Source: a virus. Taken from it: 23,386 nt of DNA. The position numbers were made by a program, and so were the translations under genes. Location of the stretch: IMG/VR virus record IMGVR_UViG_3300045921_000239, positions 1-23,386 of that record, one strand, 5' to 3'. Below the pieces are notes generated by a model that worked only from the letters and a program-made list of their open reading frames with translations, was not told the origin of the DNA and did no database searches. Within the stretch, counting starts at the first letter, position 1; the number at the start of each line of letters is the position of its first letter. Shown piece after piece: positions 12,758 to 20,402 of the stretch.

Positions 12758-13629
12758 GTTGCCGCCTTTCCGAACCCACGAGGCTTGCGGATCTTCTTCG
12801 TGAGGTCTTGTCCATCGATCCCGATTCCGGCAGTACGCGGGCGCTCGGCTGCGATCAACTGCGCCTCGCTGAAGAGCGTCGGTTGCTCAGCCGTCATCTT
12901 CAGTCTGTTGATCACCTTCTGGATGCGCCCGTTCGTGTCGTCGCGCTCGATCAAGATGCAACGACGACCCTTGACCTTGCACGCCTTCGCGGTCGTGCCC
13001 GCGCCACCGAACGGATCGAAAATGATCTGCCCTCGCTTCGTGAAGAGTTCGAGGAGCTTCACCATGAGCGCGAGCGGCTTCTGCGTCTCATGGATGCGCG
13101 ACTCGCTTTCGCGCACAGGCACGCTGTAGAAGCCTCGCAGCCCTCCACCGTTCCACGTGCTCATCGTGCCTGGCGAGCACCACGCGGTTGCGATCGCCTC
13201 ACCGGGCACACCCGGCTTGTGTCCGGTGACTTGCGGCGCACCGTCGGGCTTCTCCCACCACTGCGCGCGTGACCACATCGCGCCCCACTTCTCCATCGCG
13301 CGTTTCCAGTCGCCGACGGCTTCCGTCTCGCAGCACGCGAGGAGCCATTCACGCGTCACGCGCACGAGATGCCGCGAGGTGAACTCGCGCCCGAGCGATT
13401 CCTCGATCTTCTCGAACGAGAGTCGCGAGAGCGCGATGCGTCCCTTCTCGTCACGGAGCTTACCGTAGGTATGCGACGCATCCTCGTACGGCGGATCGGT
13501 GATGGTGTGGTCAATCGACTTGTCCGGCAGCGCGAGAAGGATCTCACGCGCATCGCAGTGGAAGAACACCACCGAGTCGTCGGCGTAGACGGGCTTGCGC
13601 TTGATCGTCTCAGGCCACCACCGATCCAT
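12754..13629 (-). CDS. DNA methyltransferase, beta-type N6-adenine/N4-cytosine class
   Basis: This enzyme would transfer a methyl group from S-adenosylmethionine to an amino group of adenine or cytosine. The catalytic motif TDPPY (about residues 44-48) comes before the AdoMet site FDPFGGAGTT (about 204-213), the order of beta-class enzymes. HETQKPLALMVKLLELF before the second motif is the usual helix. The region between holds the target-recognition part (EKWGAMWSRAQWWEKPDGAP). ATG 13629 overlaps the TGA of the small gene upstream (TGATG) with GGAAG before it; GTG 13632 is possible. No restriction endonuclease is adjacent, so it is probably an orphan enzyme protecting phage DNA. The C-terminus carries KIRKPRGFG, like the RKPR stretches elsewhere. 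Confidence 0.9.
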   Translation of the reverse strand: MDRWWPETIKRKPVYADDSVVFFHCDAREILLALPDKSIDHTITDPPYEDASHTYGKLRDEKGRIALSRLSFEKIEESLGREFTSRHLVRVTREWLLACCETEAVGDWKRAMEKWGAMWSRAQWWEKPDGAPQVTGHKPGVPGEAIATAWCSPGTMSTWNGGGLRGFYSVPVRESESRIHETQKPLALMVKLLELFTKRGQIIFDPFGGAGTTAKACKVKGRRCILIERDDTNGRIQKVINRLKMTAEQPTLFSEAQLIAAERPRTAGIGIDGQDLTKKIRKPRGFGKAAT

Positions 13630-13799
13630 CACTTCTTCCTCTTCATGCGCAAGCGCACCGCGAGATCGTTGTCGCTCGCCGTGCGGATCTCTTCAGCCGA
13701 GATGTTATCGGCCATACGCCGATCACGATCGTACTTCACGACCTCGGGCAAGAGAGCGGCGAAGAGATTCGCAGCTTCGATGTGCGGGAGCGTCACCAC
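13629..13799 (-). CDS. Small protein upstream of the methyltransferase, 56 aa
   Basis: A short gene in the gap before the methyltransferase. It reads VVTLPHIEAANLFAALLPEV, then RMADNISAEEIRTASDNDLAVRLRMKRKK, an amphipathic helical protein with a Lys-rich end. It starts at GTG 13799 (or 13796) with AGG about 10 bases upstream and ends in TGA overlapping the methyltransferase ATG as TGATG. No family recognised; the tight coupling argues that it is real. Confidence 0.6.
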   Translation of the reverse strand: MVTLPHIEAANLFAALLPEVVKYDRDRRMADNISAEEIRTASDNDLAVRLRMKRKK

Positions 13800-13844
13800 G
13801 TCAGATAGACCTGCTTGGCTTGCTGGCGAGCGTGGGGCCCGCGC

Positions 13845-14135
13845 TCAATCCTGGCTTGCGCCGGTGAGAGCATCCTCCTGCCACGCAAGAGGCGCGCCTG
13901 CCTCGGGCGGCAACCGGAAGTCGGTGTAGCGGCGCCCACCGGACTCGACGATCTCGATCGAAAACTGGTCCGGCGAGTCGGGGCGTGCGAGCACCGCGAT
14001 CATGCCCGGCGCGCGAAGCTCGACGACCGTGTGTGTCTTGCCACTGATCTCGATCGTGACCTTCGCGCGCAGAGTTTCGATCGACTGCCCACCGTCGTCC
14101 TTCACCGTGTAGCTGCGACGCCCGAACTTGCTCAT
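13845..14135 (-). CDS. Hypothetical protein, 96 aa
   Basis: A beta-rich small protein (RRSYTVKDDGG, LRAKVTIEISGKTHTVVELRAPGMIAVLARP, QFSIEIVESGGRRYTDFRLPP) without a family I recognise. ATG 14135 has CGGAGG about 6 bases upstream. Promoter-like motif copy 6 lies 18 bases before the ATG, so it probably begins a transcript covering this gene, the small gene and the methyltransferase. About 45 bases separate it from the next start. Confidence 0.65.
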   Translation of the reverse strand: MSKFGRRSYTVKDDGGQSIETLRAKVTIEISGKTHTVVELRAPGMIAVLARPDSPDQFSIEIVESGGRRYTDFRLPPEAGAPLAWQEDALTGASQD

Positions 14136-14153
14136 GAGAACCTCCGAACGGCT

Positions 14154-14165
14154 TATACACGATGC
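14154..14165 (-). promoter_or_regulatory. Phage promoter-like motif, copy 6
   Basis: Minus-strand GCATCGTGTATA, identical to copy 3. It lies 18 bases upstream of ATG 14135, with a Shine-Dalgarno between, in the 77-base gap after the 14213-14512 gene. Confidence 0.55.
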
Positions 14166-14212
14166 TCAAACCTCGACGCTGCGGAACCACGCAGCGAGGC
14201 CGAGGATGGGAC

Positions 14213-14512
14213 TCACGCTCCTTTGTTGCGTTGGCGCGCTTCTGCGTCAATCCATCGCTCGACGGCATCCGCTTGCGCGATCAGCATGTCCACTGCGAAG
14301 TTCGCGAGGAACTTGCGAAGGTCATCCCGGCTGAAGATGCGAGCATCCGACTCGCCTACCACAGCGTCAATCATGCTCGGCAGCAACGGCCACACAGACG
14401 CAAGCGCTTCCCGCGCCTGATGCAGCGAAGGCGCCGGTTCAGCGGCGAGCGTACGCCGTCGTGACGCACGCATCGCTTCAAGCAACCGCTCATGGGCCTC
14501 GTCGAAACTCAT
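14213..14512 (-). CDS. Hypothetical helical protein, 99 aa
   Basis: All-helical composition (FDEAHERLLEAMRASRRRTLAAEP; LHQAREALASVWPLLPSMIDAVVGE; RDDLRKFLANFAVDMLIAQADAVERWIDAEARQR). No family recognised. ATG 14512 lacks a clear Shine-Dalgarno; the preceding bases (GCTAGCATAGTGCTGC) contain a -10-like element, so it may have its own promoter and a very short leader. It is 28 bases past the stop of the muralytic gene. Confidence 0.6.
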   Translation of the reverse strand: MSFDEAHERLLEAMRASRRRTLAAEPAPSLHQAREALASVWPLLPSMIDAVVGESDARIFSRDDLRKFLANFAVDMLIAQADAVERWIDAEARQRNKGA

Positions 14513-14540
14513 GCAGCACTATGCTAGCGCGCAACCATCA

Positions 14541-15095
14541 TCATGGCACGGGTTCGTAGAACTCGTTTCGCGTCTCGCCGCAGTCCACTACGCGCCAGCG
14601 ACGCAACACCTCGACGTTGCGCCAAGCGAGTGCGCGGTCGGCAGGATGCGTGCGCGAGAGCCAGTTGCGAGGCGCGCCAGCGCACGGCGGCGCGAGGTCT
14701 CCGCGCACAAAGGCGAGCGATCGATGATAAACGGCACGCCAGCGTTCATCGAACGTGCTGAAGGGCGGCCACGTGTCGGGCCAGCCTTCAGGGCTTTGAC
14801 GCATCTCAGCCCTCAGCGCGCGCGCCCACGGTCGAGTGCTCATGCCTGTAGAGAAGCGCGGCGTCATCGCACGCAGCGTGCGCTCGAACGATCGACCACC
14901 TGCGCGGTTCTGCACGACCTGCATGATGCCACCGCAGTCGTTCACACTCGGCAGTCCGCCTGCCCATGTCGTCTCGTGTACGCAAAGTCGAGCGAGCCAC
15001 AACGCATCAGTCTCGTCGCTAGACCTGGCAGACACCGGGAGCACGAGCGCGCTCACGAAGAGCGCGCTCGCGACGATCTTCAGCCCTCTCCACAT
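14541..15095 (-). CDS. Secreted muralytic enzyme (lysozyme/transglycosylase-like), 184 aa
   Basis: A signal peptide is clear: MWRGLKIVASALFVSALVLPVSA, with cleavage likely near residue 23. The mature part starts with TDALWLARLCVHETTWAGG, where Glu41 has the position of the catalytic Glu in lysozyme-like folds, followed by CGGIMQVVQNRAGG (about 54-67), similar to the GGLMQ and NR motifs of lytic transglycosylases and SleB-type hydrolases. It would act on peptidoglycan outside the cytoplasm, as a secreted endolysin or as a virion-associated enzyme. ATG 15095 has AGGTG 4-5 bases upstream; earlier codons are Arg-rich shadow. With the amidase it gives the phage two wall-degrading enzymes. The exact bond cut cannot be told. 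Confidence 0.72.
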   Translation of the reverse strand: MWRGLKIVASALFVSALVLPVSARSSDETDALWLARLCVHETTWAGGLPSVNDCGGIMQVVQNRAGGRSFERTLRAMTPRFSTGMSTRPWARALRAEMRQSPEGWPDTWPPFSTFDERWRAVYHRSLAFVRGDLAPPCAGAPRNWLSRTHPADRALAWRNVEVLRRWRVVDCGETRNEFYEPVP

Positions 15096-15096
15096 C

Positions 15097-15324
15097 TCAC
15101 ACCTCGACGTCATCCTCTTCCCAAAACTGCGTGATGGCTTTCTTCGACGCCACACGCACGTAGATCGCTGCGATCGCCTTCTCCAGTCGCACGACTGTGA
15201 GCATCCGATAATCGGCGTTCTCCTCTTTCTCAAGGAACTCGTTCGCCTTCTTCAACAACGCAACGAAACCATCGCGCGTTGCCGGTTCGATGTCGCCGCG
15301 TACAGTGTCAGATCGCGTCGTCAT
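15097..15324 (-). CDS. Hypothetical protein, 75 aa
   Basis: Helical small protein (DGFVALLKKANEFLEKEENADYRMLTVVRLEKAIAAIYVRVASKKAITQFWEEDD) with an acidic end; family unknown. ATG 15324 overlaps the end of the terminase small-subunit candidate by 17 bases and has GGAGGA nearly adjacent, so translation is probably coupled. Its stop lies one base before the ATG of the muralytic enzyme. Confidence 0.6.
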   Translation of the reverse strand: MTTRSDTVRGDIEPATRDGFVALLKKANEFLEKEENADYRMLTVVRLEKAIAAIYVRVASKKAITQFWEEDDVEV

Positions 15325-16054
15325 CCTCCTCCGCTTCGCTCAAGTCTTCATCCGCAGGCTCGGGCTCGCCCATGTCGGCACTCATGCGCTTGGCGATCAT
15401 CTGGCGAGCAAGCGAGCGCACCTCATCGCGCGAGAAGTTCGCCTTCTTCGCCATGTTCGAGATGGGGTCGTTCGCATCTTCGACAACGGGCATGCGATCG
15501 CGAATGGCACTGTCAGTGCGCATCGTAGCTTCGCCACGAAGCAGCATCTGCCGCTCCTGTAGCAAAAGCCATGTCTTCACTACTCCCTCTTGCGACTTGA
15601 AACCGTGCCGAAAGACCGGCATGCCGGTGTCAGGGTCACGCTTCACGCGCTTCTGACCGGGATTGTCCGGGTCCTTCTCCATAACCGGCAACAAGTGCTC
15701 GAACACGAAAGGCATCGCTTGCCGGATGAGGCGCATCTCTTCGATGCGCTCGGAAAGGTACTGATCCTGAATGCGCTGAAGCAACGCAACCTCGGCGCGC
15801 ATCCACCACTTCTCACGCCGATCGGTCCACTTCTCCTCTTGCGCGCGCTTGCGGATGGCTTCGTAGCTCACCTGCTTGACGTACTTCTTCGCAAGCGTTT
15901 CGAGCGAAGGCGCATCGGGGCGCGTGACGTACTCCGTACGGATCTGGATCCACAGTGCGTGCGAGCGCGCTGCGAGCGTCTTCACGGTCACTGGGGCTTC
16001 GTCGTCTGCCTTCGTCGTCGCAGGTATGGCGCGCGGCTTCCGCGTCGTCATCAT
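15308..16054 (-). CDS. Probable terminase small subunit (TerS-like), 248 aa
   Basis: The N-terminal third contains the arrangement seen in many TerS proteins: a helix-turn-helix with LETLAKKYVKQVSYEAIRKRAQEEKWTDRREKW (about residues 51-84), matching the LA-x-KY-x-VS..T-x-R-x-RA-x-EEGW..R pattern. A helical oligomerisation-like segment follows (ALLQRIQDQYLSERIEEMRLIRQAMPFVFEHLLP). The acidic C-terminus (DEDLSEAEEDDDAI) fits the part that contacts TerL. TerS recognises the packaging site and regulates TerL. ATG 16054 has AAGGTGA upstream and overlaps the preceding TGA (ATGA). TerL is ~14.6 kb downstream, not adjacent. A generic HTH protein is the main alternative. Confidence 0.6.
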   Translation of the reverse strand: MMTTRKPRAIPATTKADDEAPVTVKTLAARSHALWIQIRTEYVTRPDAPSLETLAKKYVKQVSYEAIRKRAQEEKWTDRREKWWMRAEVALLQRIQDQYLSERIEEMRLIRQAMPFVFEHLLPVMEKDPDNPGQKRVKRDPDTGMPVFRHGFKSQEGVVKTWLLLQERQMLLRGEATMRTDSAIRDRMPVVEDANDPISNMAKKANFSRDEVRSLARQMIAKRMSADMGEPEPADEDLSEAEEDDDAI

Positions 16055-16392
16055 TTCACCTTGCTCCGCATCCTAGCGGCGAATGCGTCGGCTGGCATCT
16101 CGCACACCGCCTCATCCTCGCCGACGAGAGCGATCCAGCGTTCACCGTCGAGCACGTCGATGTGTTCATCACGCAGCGCGGTCAACATCGCATCGAAGTC
16201 ACAATCATCCTGCACCGCGGCGCCTGCGCCGCTCGTGTAGACATGCAACGTCGCGTATCCGTCGAGGTCAAGCGACCACTCGACGTGGAGTTCATCAGGG
16301 TCAAGACACCAACGAGCACGAAGCGCGCTGCCGATGCACCCCGCAGCTTCATCGAGCGCCTCTTCGCGCGTCACGCGAACGCGCGCTCCCAT
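16051..16392 (-). CDS. Hypothetical protein, 113 aa
   Basis: Soluble mixed protein (REEALDEAAGCIGSALRARWCLDPDELHVEWSLDLDGYATLHVYTSG; DFDAMLTALRDEHIDVLDGERWIALVGED) with no recognised family. ATG 16392 lies inside the end of the RuvC-like gene, overlapping it by 22 bases, and its TGA overlaps the TerS-like ATG, so the three genes form one coupled unit. Confidence 0.65.
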   Translation of the reverse strand: MGARVRVTREEALDEAAGCIGSALRARWCLDPDELHVEWSLDLDGYATLHVYTSGAGAAVQDDCDFDAMLTALRDEHIDVLDGERWIALVGEDEAVCEMPADAFAARMRSKVK

Positions 16393-16991
16393 GACTCCAT
16401 CTTCTCGATCTCGTACTTGCTGAACTCACGCTCCCCACGACGAAGAGGCCCAAGACCAGCATCACGTCGCGCGCGCTCATGCAACATGTAGCCGACGCAT
16501 GCAGCATCGGCTGCGTTGTGCTCCGCGACATGCACTCCATAGAGCGCAGACAGCGCGTCGATGATCTCTTGCTTTTCGACCTTGTTGCCGCGACCCGTGT
16601 ACCACTTCTTCAGCGTAGCCGGAGCCACGAAGAACGGCGCAGCGAAGCCGCTCATCACGAGCGCGACGTGCACGTTGCCGTGAAGCCACACGACCTCGAT
16701 CGCGTTCGCGCGCTGCCTCGCACCCGCTGCAACGCCGAAGAACTCGCACGCGATGAGGTCGGGCTTCTCTTCTTTCGCGATCGCTACGATGCGATCACGG
16801 AGCCACGCGATCCGGCTTGCCTTCGTCTCCGGCGAGCGGAGCGTCTCGCTCCTCGTGAGCGCTCCCGTTGCGTCGATCACTCCAAGCCCCGTCGCTGTCA
16901 GTGAGAGGTCCAGCGAGAGGATCTTCGGGAGCTTCGTGCTCGGCGGGAGCGCTCGCGGATGCCTCACCGTTTTCGACTTGCGTGTGCGCAT
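16371..16991 (-). CDS. RuvC-like Holliday junction resolvase/nuclease, 206 aa
   Basis: The RNase H-fold catalytic acids are recognisable: KILSLDLSLTATGLGVID (Asp28, about residues 23-40), PDLIACEFFGV (Glu83), and HVAEHNAADAACVGYML (Asp162), the last matching the DNEADA-type ending of phage RuvC-like proteins, although the usual acid four residues earlier is absent (His158/Asn159). GRGNKVEKQEIIDAL is the conserved helix before the final acid. It would cleave branched DNA during recombination or before packaging. The start is uncertain: ATG 16991 has AGGAG about 10 bases upstream and overlaps the preceding gene by 197 bases; a GTG at ~16967 would shorten the overlap slightly. It follows the RecA and SbcDC genes in the same series. 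Confidence 0.82.
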   Translation of the reverse strand: MRTRKSKTVRHPRALPPSTKLPKILSLDLSLTATGLGVIDATGALTRSETLRSPETKASRIAWLRDRIVAIAKEEKPDLIACEFFGVAAGARQRANAIEVVWLHGNVHVALVMSGFAAPFFVAPATLKKWYTGRGNKVEKQEIIDALSALYGVHVAEHNAADAACVGYMLHERARRDAGLGPLRRGEREFSKYEIEKMESWERAFA

Positions 16992-17295
16992 TGAGCTTCT
17001 TCTCCTCGTCGGGCCTCGCGCGGCGAAGCCTGTAGAACTTGATGCGTTCGGTGACCAGAAGCACGGAGACACCCTGCGCAGAGAGCGAGCGACCGAGCGC
17101 GTCCCGCGCGTCGTTCGGCATGTCTTCGGGAACCTCAATGATCACAACATCGCCAACGGGTCCGCGGAAGAAGCAGCGATAGCCCTCGGCTTCCTTCACG
17201 CTCGTGATGCGTCGAGCGTCTTCCGCGGTGTCCACGATCTCGTACCAGCCGTCATGCGCGCGGCGCCCGACAAGGTGCTTTTTCGGCTTCTTCAC
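16795..17295 (-). CDS. Hypothetical protein, 166 aa, C-terminus overlapping ruvC-like gene
   Basis: The first ~105 residues look like a normal mixed domain (HLVGRRAHDGWYEIVDTAEDARRITSVKEAEGYRCFFRGPVGDVVIIEVPED; GVSVLLVTERIKFYRLRRARPDEE). The last ~65 residues are Glu/Ala/Pro-rich and lie entirely over the start of the RuvC-like gene in another frame. GTG 17295 follows GAGGGTG and overlaps the TGA of the SbcDC gene (GTGA), so the start is well supported. The family is unknown. The tail may be genuine disordered sequence or only tolerated by the overlap. Confidence 0.6.
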   Translation of the reverse strand: MKKPKKHLVGRRAHDGWYEIVDTAEDARRITSVKEAEGYRCFFRGPVGDVVIIEVPEDMPNDARDALGRSLSAQGVSVLLVTERIKFYRLRRARPDEEKKLNAHTQVENGEASASAPAEHEAPEDPLAGPLTDSDGAWSDRRNGSAHEERDAPLAGDEGKPDRVAP

Positions 17296-20200
17296 GACAC
17301 CCTCTTCAAGGTGAACGACCCATCATCCGCAGTCCCGGCTTCGAAGATCACGTCGAACTCGCCCTGCACGCCGGCATCGTGATCAATCACGAGCACGGTC
17401 TCGCGATCGAGCACACGAAGCAAGTTGCAAAGCAGCGGCTTCGTGTCGGGATCGAGATGCGTCGTGAGTTCGTCCACGACGAGCAGGCGCACGCGCACAC
17501 CGCAGCGCGCAAAGATCATCTCGGAGAGGGCGAATGGCGAGAACGCGAGTTCGACGCAACGACGCTGCCCACCCGAAAGCTGCCAAAACGTACGCTCGAC
17601 GTGCGTGCCCTTGTCCGACTTGAACTCGTAGAACTTCAGCGCGAGGTCATCACCATCCATCACGATGCGCGTGTAGATGCGCCCGGAGAGCATGGACGCG
17701 AGCGCAACATTCGCGTGCGTTTCCAGTTCGTAGAGCACCGTGCGCAACACGAGAGCAGGCACGCCCTTCGCGCCGAAGCCCTCTTCCCACACGCGCAGCA
17801 TCGCGAGGTTGACGCGCGCTTCGGAGAGCTTCGCCTGCGCCTCGGAGAGCGCAGCGCGATAGCTCTCGCGCGCCGCTTCCACCTCCTTTGCCTTTTCGAT
17901 GAACGGGTTCACCTCCGCGCTTTTCGTCGTCCACTGCGTGCGCGCTTCAGCGAGCCTCCGTTCGAGCGCCGCCTTCGCTTCCTTCATGCGACCAATCGCA
18001 GAGATCGCCTCGGAGCACTTCGCGTGCGCCGCGCGCGCTTCTTCCAGTTGTGCGATGAGAGCGGACTTGTCCGGCGCGGGACCCATCCTGAGGGCGTCGA
18101 TCTGCGCGCGCAGGCTCATCACGCGCATGCTCATCTGATCGGCTTCTTGCTGCTTGGACGCGATCTTCATCTCGACCTCTTCGAGGTGAGCATCGAGATC
18201 GTTGCCTGGCAACGGTTGCCCGCACACCTTGCAAGTCAGCACCTGCCCTGCCTCGCGTGCCTGCATCATCGCTTGCAGATCGGCCTTCATGCGCGCGACA
18301 TCGCGTAGCACGATCGCGTATTCGGCTTCAGCGGCTCCGAGATCGGTTGCAATCTTGCGCTGCGCGTCATCGCTTGAGCTGGCAGCGAGGCTCTTCGTCA
18401 GAGTCGTGATGTGAGCGTCGTACGCGTTGCGGCGTTCGATCCACACATTCTCGTGCGCGAGATGAGGCTCAATCTGCGCGATCTGCGCGGCCGCTTCTTG
18501 CGCGTGCTGCGTGAGCATCTCCAGCGTCGAGACCTTCTGCTGCTCCCACTGTGCCACCTGCGTCGCGAAGTCGGCGCGAGCGAGCGCGTCGAGACCCGCC
18601 CGCGCCTCGTTCTCGCGCATCGTGTAGAGCGTCACGTTAGCTTCGTGCTGCTTCATCTCCTCGCGCACGATCTTCTGCGCATGCTCGCAAGCGCCCAGTC
18701 CGAACGCCCGCGAGAGAAGCTCCTTCCGCTTCTTGTCGGCATCGGTCACGAAGTTCGCGACGGCGCCTTGTCCGAGGTAGACGGTCGCACGCCACAGATC
18801 GAGGTCAAGACCGACGATGCGGTGCACGGCCTCCTGCGTGTCAGAGATCCCGTTCAAGTCGTGCATCGCGTCGATGCCGTGCAGGCGCAGCTTCGCACCC
18901 TGCCCGCGCTTCTTCGTGCGCTCGATCGTGATGACCTTCTGCTCCTCGGCGTCGGGCGGATCAAGCGTGACCTCGACGCGCACCGCTACCTCGTCGCTCT
19001 CGTCGTGGATCACGTCGTCAGCGCGCAGCGTTCCGGCACGATCACCAGGCTTGCGCGGCGTCGTCGCGCCGTAGAGCGCCCACGTGATCGCGTCACACAC
19101 GCTCGTCTTGCCGATGCCCATGCGGCCGCGAATGAGCACTGGACCAAGGTTGCGCAGATCGAAGCGCTGCGAGTTCTTCAGCGCGCAGAAGTTCAGCGTG
19201 TACACACTGAGGATGCGTACATGCGGCGAGAGCGGCGCGATCGTGCGCGCATCAGGCACCTGCGCGAGGTAACGACGCCCGATGGACACGAGCTGATCGA
19301 GTTCATCTTCGCTCGGCTCAACACCCGTCGCACGCTGCGCCTTCAACCACTCCTCGACGAAGAGTCGCACACCTTCGGCAAGCGTGAGCGCGAACGTCGG
19401 CGCAAGCGAAGTACCACTCTCATCCTTCGCGAGCGGCAGCGGACGCACGTCACGCGCACACACCTTGCTCAGCGCTTGACGCAGCGCAGGCCCACTGAGA
19501 TCGTCGGGCGCGAAGTACATCTCCACGACGTCCTGCGGACGCACAACGGAAAGCTTCTCCCCATCCTCAGGCCACGTGAATCGATGATGCTTCGGAAAGT
19601 CGTCGAGATCGAGAAAGCACGGCTCGACACTCTCACTGTCCACGATCGCGATGCCATGCGGCTCATCTCGTTCCCCGAAGTTCATCTCGAACGGAGAGCC
19701 GATGTACCACGTACGATCGCCGAGCTTCTGCCTCTTGTGGTAGTGCCCGACGTAGCATGCGCGCGCGCGCTTCTCGATGACGTCGAGCCCGACACGACCC
19801 GCGGCCGACTTGCCTGAGTTCGCAACGGCACCCTGTACCTCAGCATGAGCGAAGATCGTCCAGCCTTCGCCCGGCAGCGCAGCGAATGTCTCGGCCTGCT
19901 TCTCGGGCTCCTCGCGCCACGGGATGAACGCGAGCTTGCGATCGAGATCGACGAACGGCTCGGTCGCAACGGTCACGTGTGAGAACGCATCGAAGATGCG
20001 CACCGCATTGACCTCACCATCCATCGAAACCTGGTCGTGGTTGCCAGGCACGATGATCAATCGCACGCCCTCGTTGCCCCACTTCTCGAACTCGCGTTGC
20101 ACGAGGTCGAGATGCCGCACTGCGAGCGCCGTTCGCTGATCCCAGAAGTCACCGAGACAGATTGCAGGACAGTCGTAGTGCTTCGCGATGTCGCGCACGC

Positions 20201-20402
20201 GATCGAGCAGCGCAAGCGCACGATCGATCGTCTTGTTGCCGACGTGCAGATCGGTAAAGACGATGAAGCGCCACTCGGCGGTCTTCAGCGACGGGAGTAC
20301 GAGCGTCGCCGGAGACGACGCGGCGGGAATGAGACCGCGCAGCTTGCGCGGTGCAGTCGTCGTCGGCGCCGCAGGCTTCGGCGTCTTCTTCCTACTCGCC
20401 AT
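17292..20402 (-). CDS. SbcD-SbcC (Mre11-Rad50) fusion nuclease-ATPase, 1036 aa
   Basis: One polypeptide joins two proteins that are normally separate. Residues ~40-250 are the Mre11/SbcD phosphoesterase: TDLH (Asp51, His53), GDFWD (84-88), GNHD (120-123), FAHAEV (His186) and GHYH (219-222). After a helical linker, residues ~395-1036 are Rad50/SbcC: Walker A GRMGIGKTS (426-434), long coiled coils, a zinc hook CKVCG (724-728), the ABC signature LSGGQRR (942-948), and Walker B LLVVDE (973-978) with a D-loop and final His (VLVIDHD). The equivalent T4 proteins are gp47 and gp46. The complex resects DNA ends for recombination. ATG 20402 has AGGAG 7 bases upstream and overlaps the recA stop; upstream codons are not needed. 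All catalytic motifs are intact. Confidence 0.93.
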   Translation of the reverse strand: MASRKKTPKPAAPTTTAPRKLRGLIPAASSPATLVLPSLKTAEWRFIVFTDLHVGNKTIDRALALLDRVRDIAKHYDCPAICLGDFWDQRTALAVRHLDLVQREFEKWGNEGVRLIIVPGNHDQVSMDGEVNAVRIFDAFSHVTVATEPFVDLDRKLAFIPWREEPEKQAETFAALPGEGWTIFAHAEVQGAVANSGKSAAGRVGLDVIEKRARACYVGHYHKRQKLGDRTWYIGSPFEMNFGERDEPHGIAIVDSESVEPCFLDLDDFPKHHRFTWPEDGEKLSVVRPQDVVEMYFAPDDLSGPALRQALSKVCARDVRPLPLAKDESGTSLAPTFALTLAEGVRLFVEEWLKAQRATGVEPSEDELDQLVSIGRRYLAQVPDARTIAPLSPHVRILSVYTLNFCALKNSQRFDLRNLGPVLIRGRMGIGKTSVCDAITWALYGATTPRKPGDRAGTLRADDVIHDESDEVAVRVEVTLDPPDAEEQKVITIERTKKRGQGAKLRLHGIDAMHDLNGISDTQEAVHRIVGLDLDLWRATVYLGQGAVANFVTDADKKRKELLSRAFGLGACEHAQKIVREEMKQHEANVTLYTMRENEARAGLDALARADFATQVAQWEQQKVSTLEMLTQHAQEAAAQIAQIEPHLAHENVWIERRNAYDAHITTLTKSLAASSSDDAQRKIATDLGAAEAEYAIVLRDVARMKADLQAMMQAREAGQVLTCKVCGQPLPGNDLDAHLEEVEMKIASKQQEADQMSMRVMSLRAQIDALRMGPAPDKSALIAQLEEARAAHAKCSEAISAIGRMKEAKAALERRLAEARTQWTTKSAEVNPFIEKAKEVEAARESYRAALSEAQAKLSEARVNLAMLRVWEEGFGAKGVPALVLRTVLYELETHANVALASMLSGRIYTRIVMDGDDLALKFYEFKSDKGTHVERTFWQLSGGQRRCVELAFSPFALSEMIFARCGVRVRLLVVDELTTHLDPDTKPLLCNLLRVLDRETVLVIDHDAGVQGEFDVIFEAGTADDGSFTLKRVS

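Noticed and set aside
13800-13847. In-frame continuation from the 13845 stop into the small gene at 13629-13799
   Set aside because: The two genes share a frame by a one-in-three chance; the intervening codons are unremarkable and the small gene has its own start and coupling.
18411-19817. Long plus-strand open frame (~468 codons) across the SbcDC gene
   Set aside because: It is antisense to a protein whose catalytic motifs are all intact. Its composition is Arg/Leu/His-rich, as expected for a shadow in GC-rich DNA, and it shows no domain.
20392-20402. Readthrough of the recA TAG
   Set aside because: The frame past the stop is a shadow of the SbcDC start and the ATG of that gene overlaps, so the TAG is an ordinary coupled stop.
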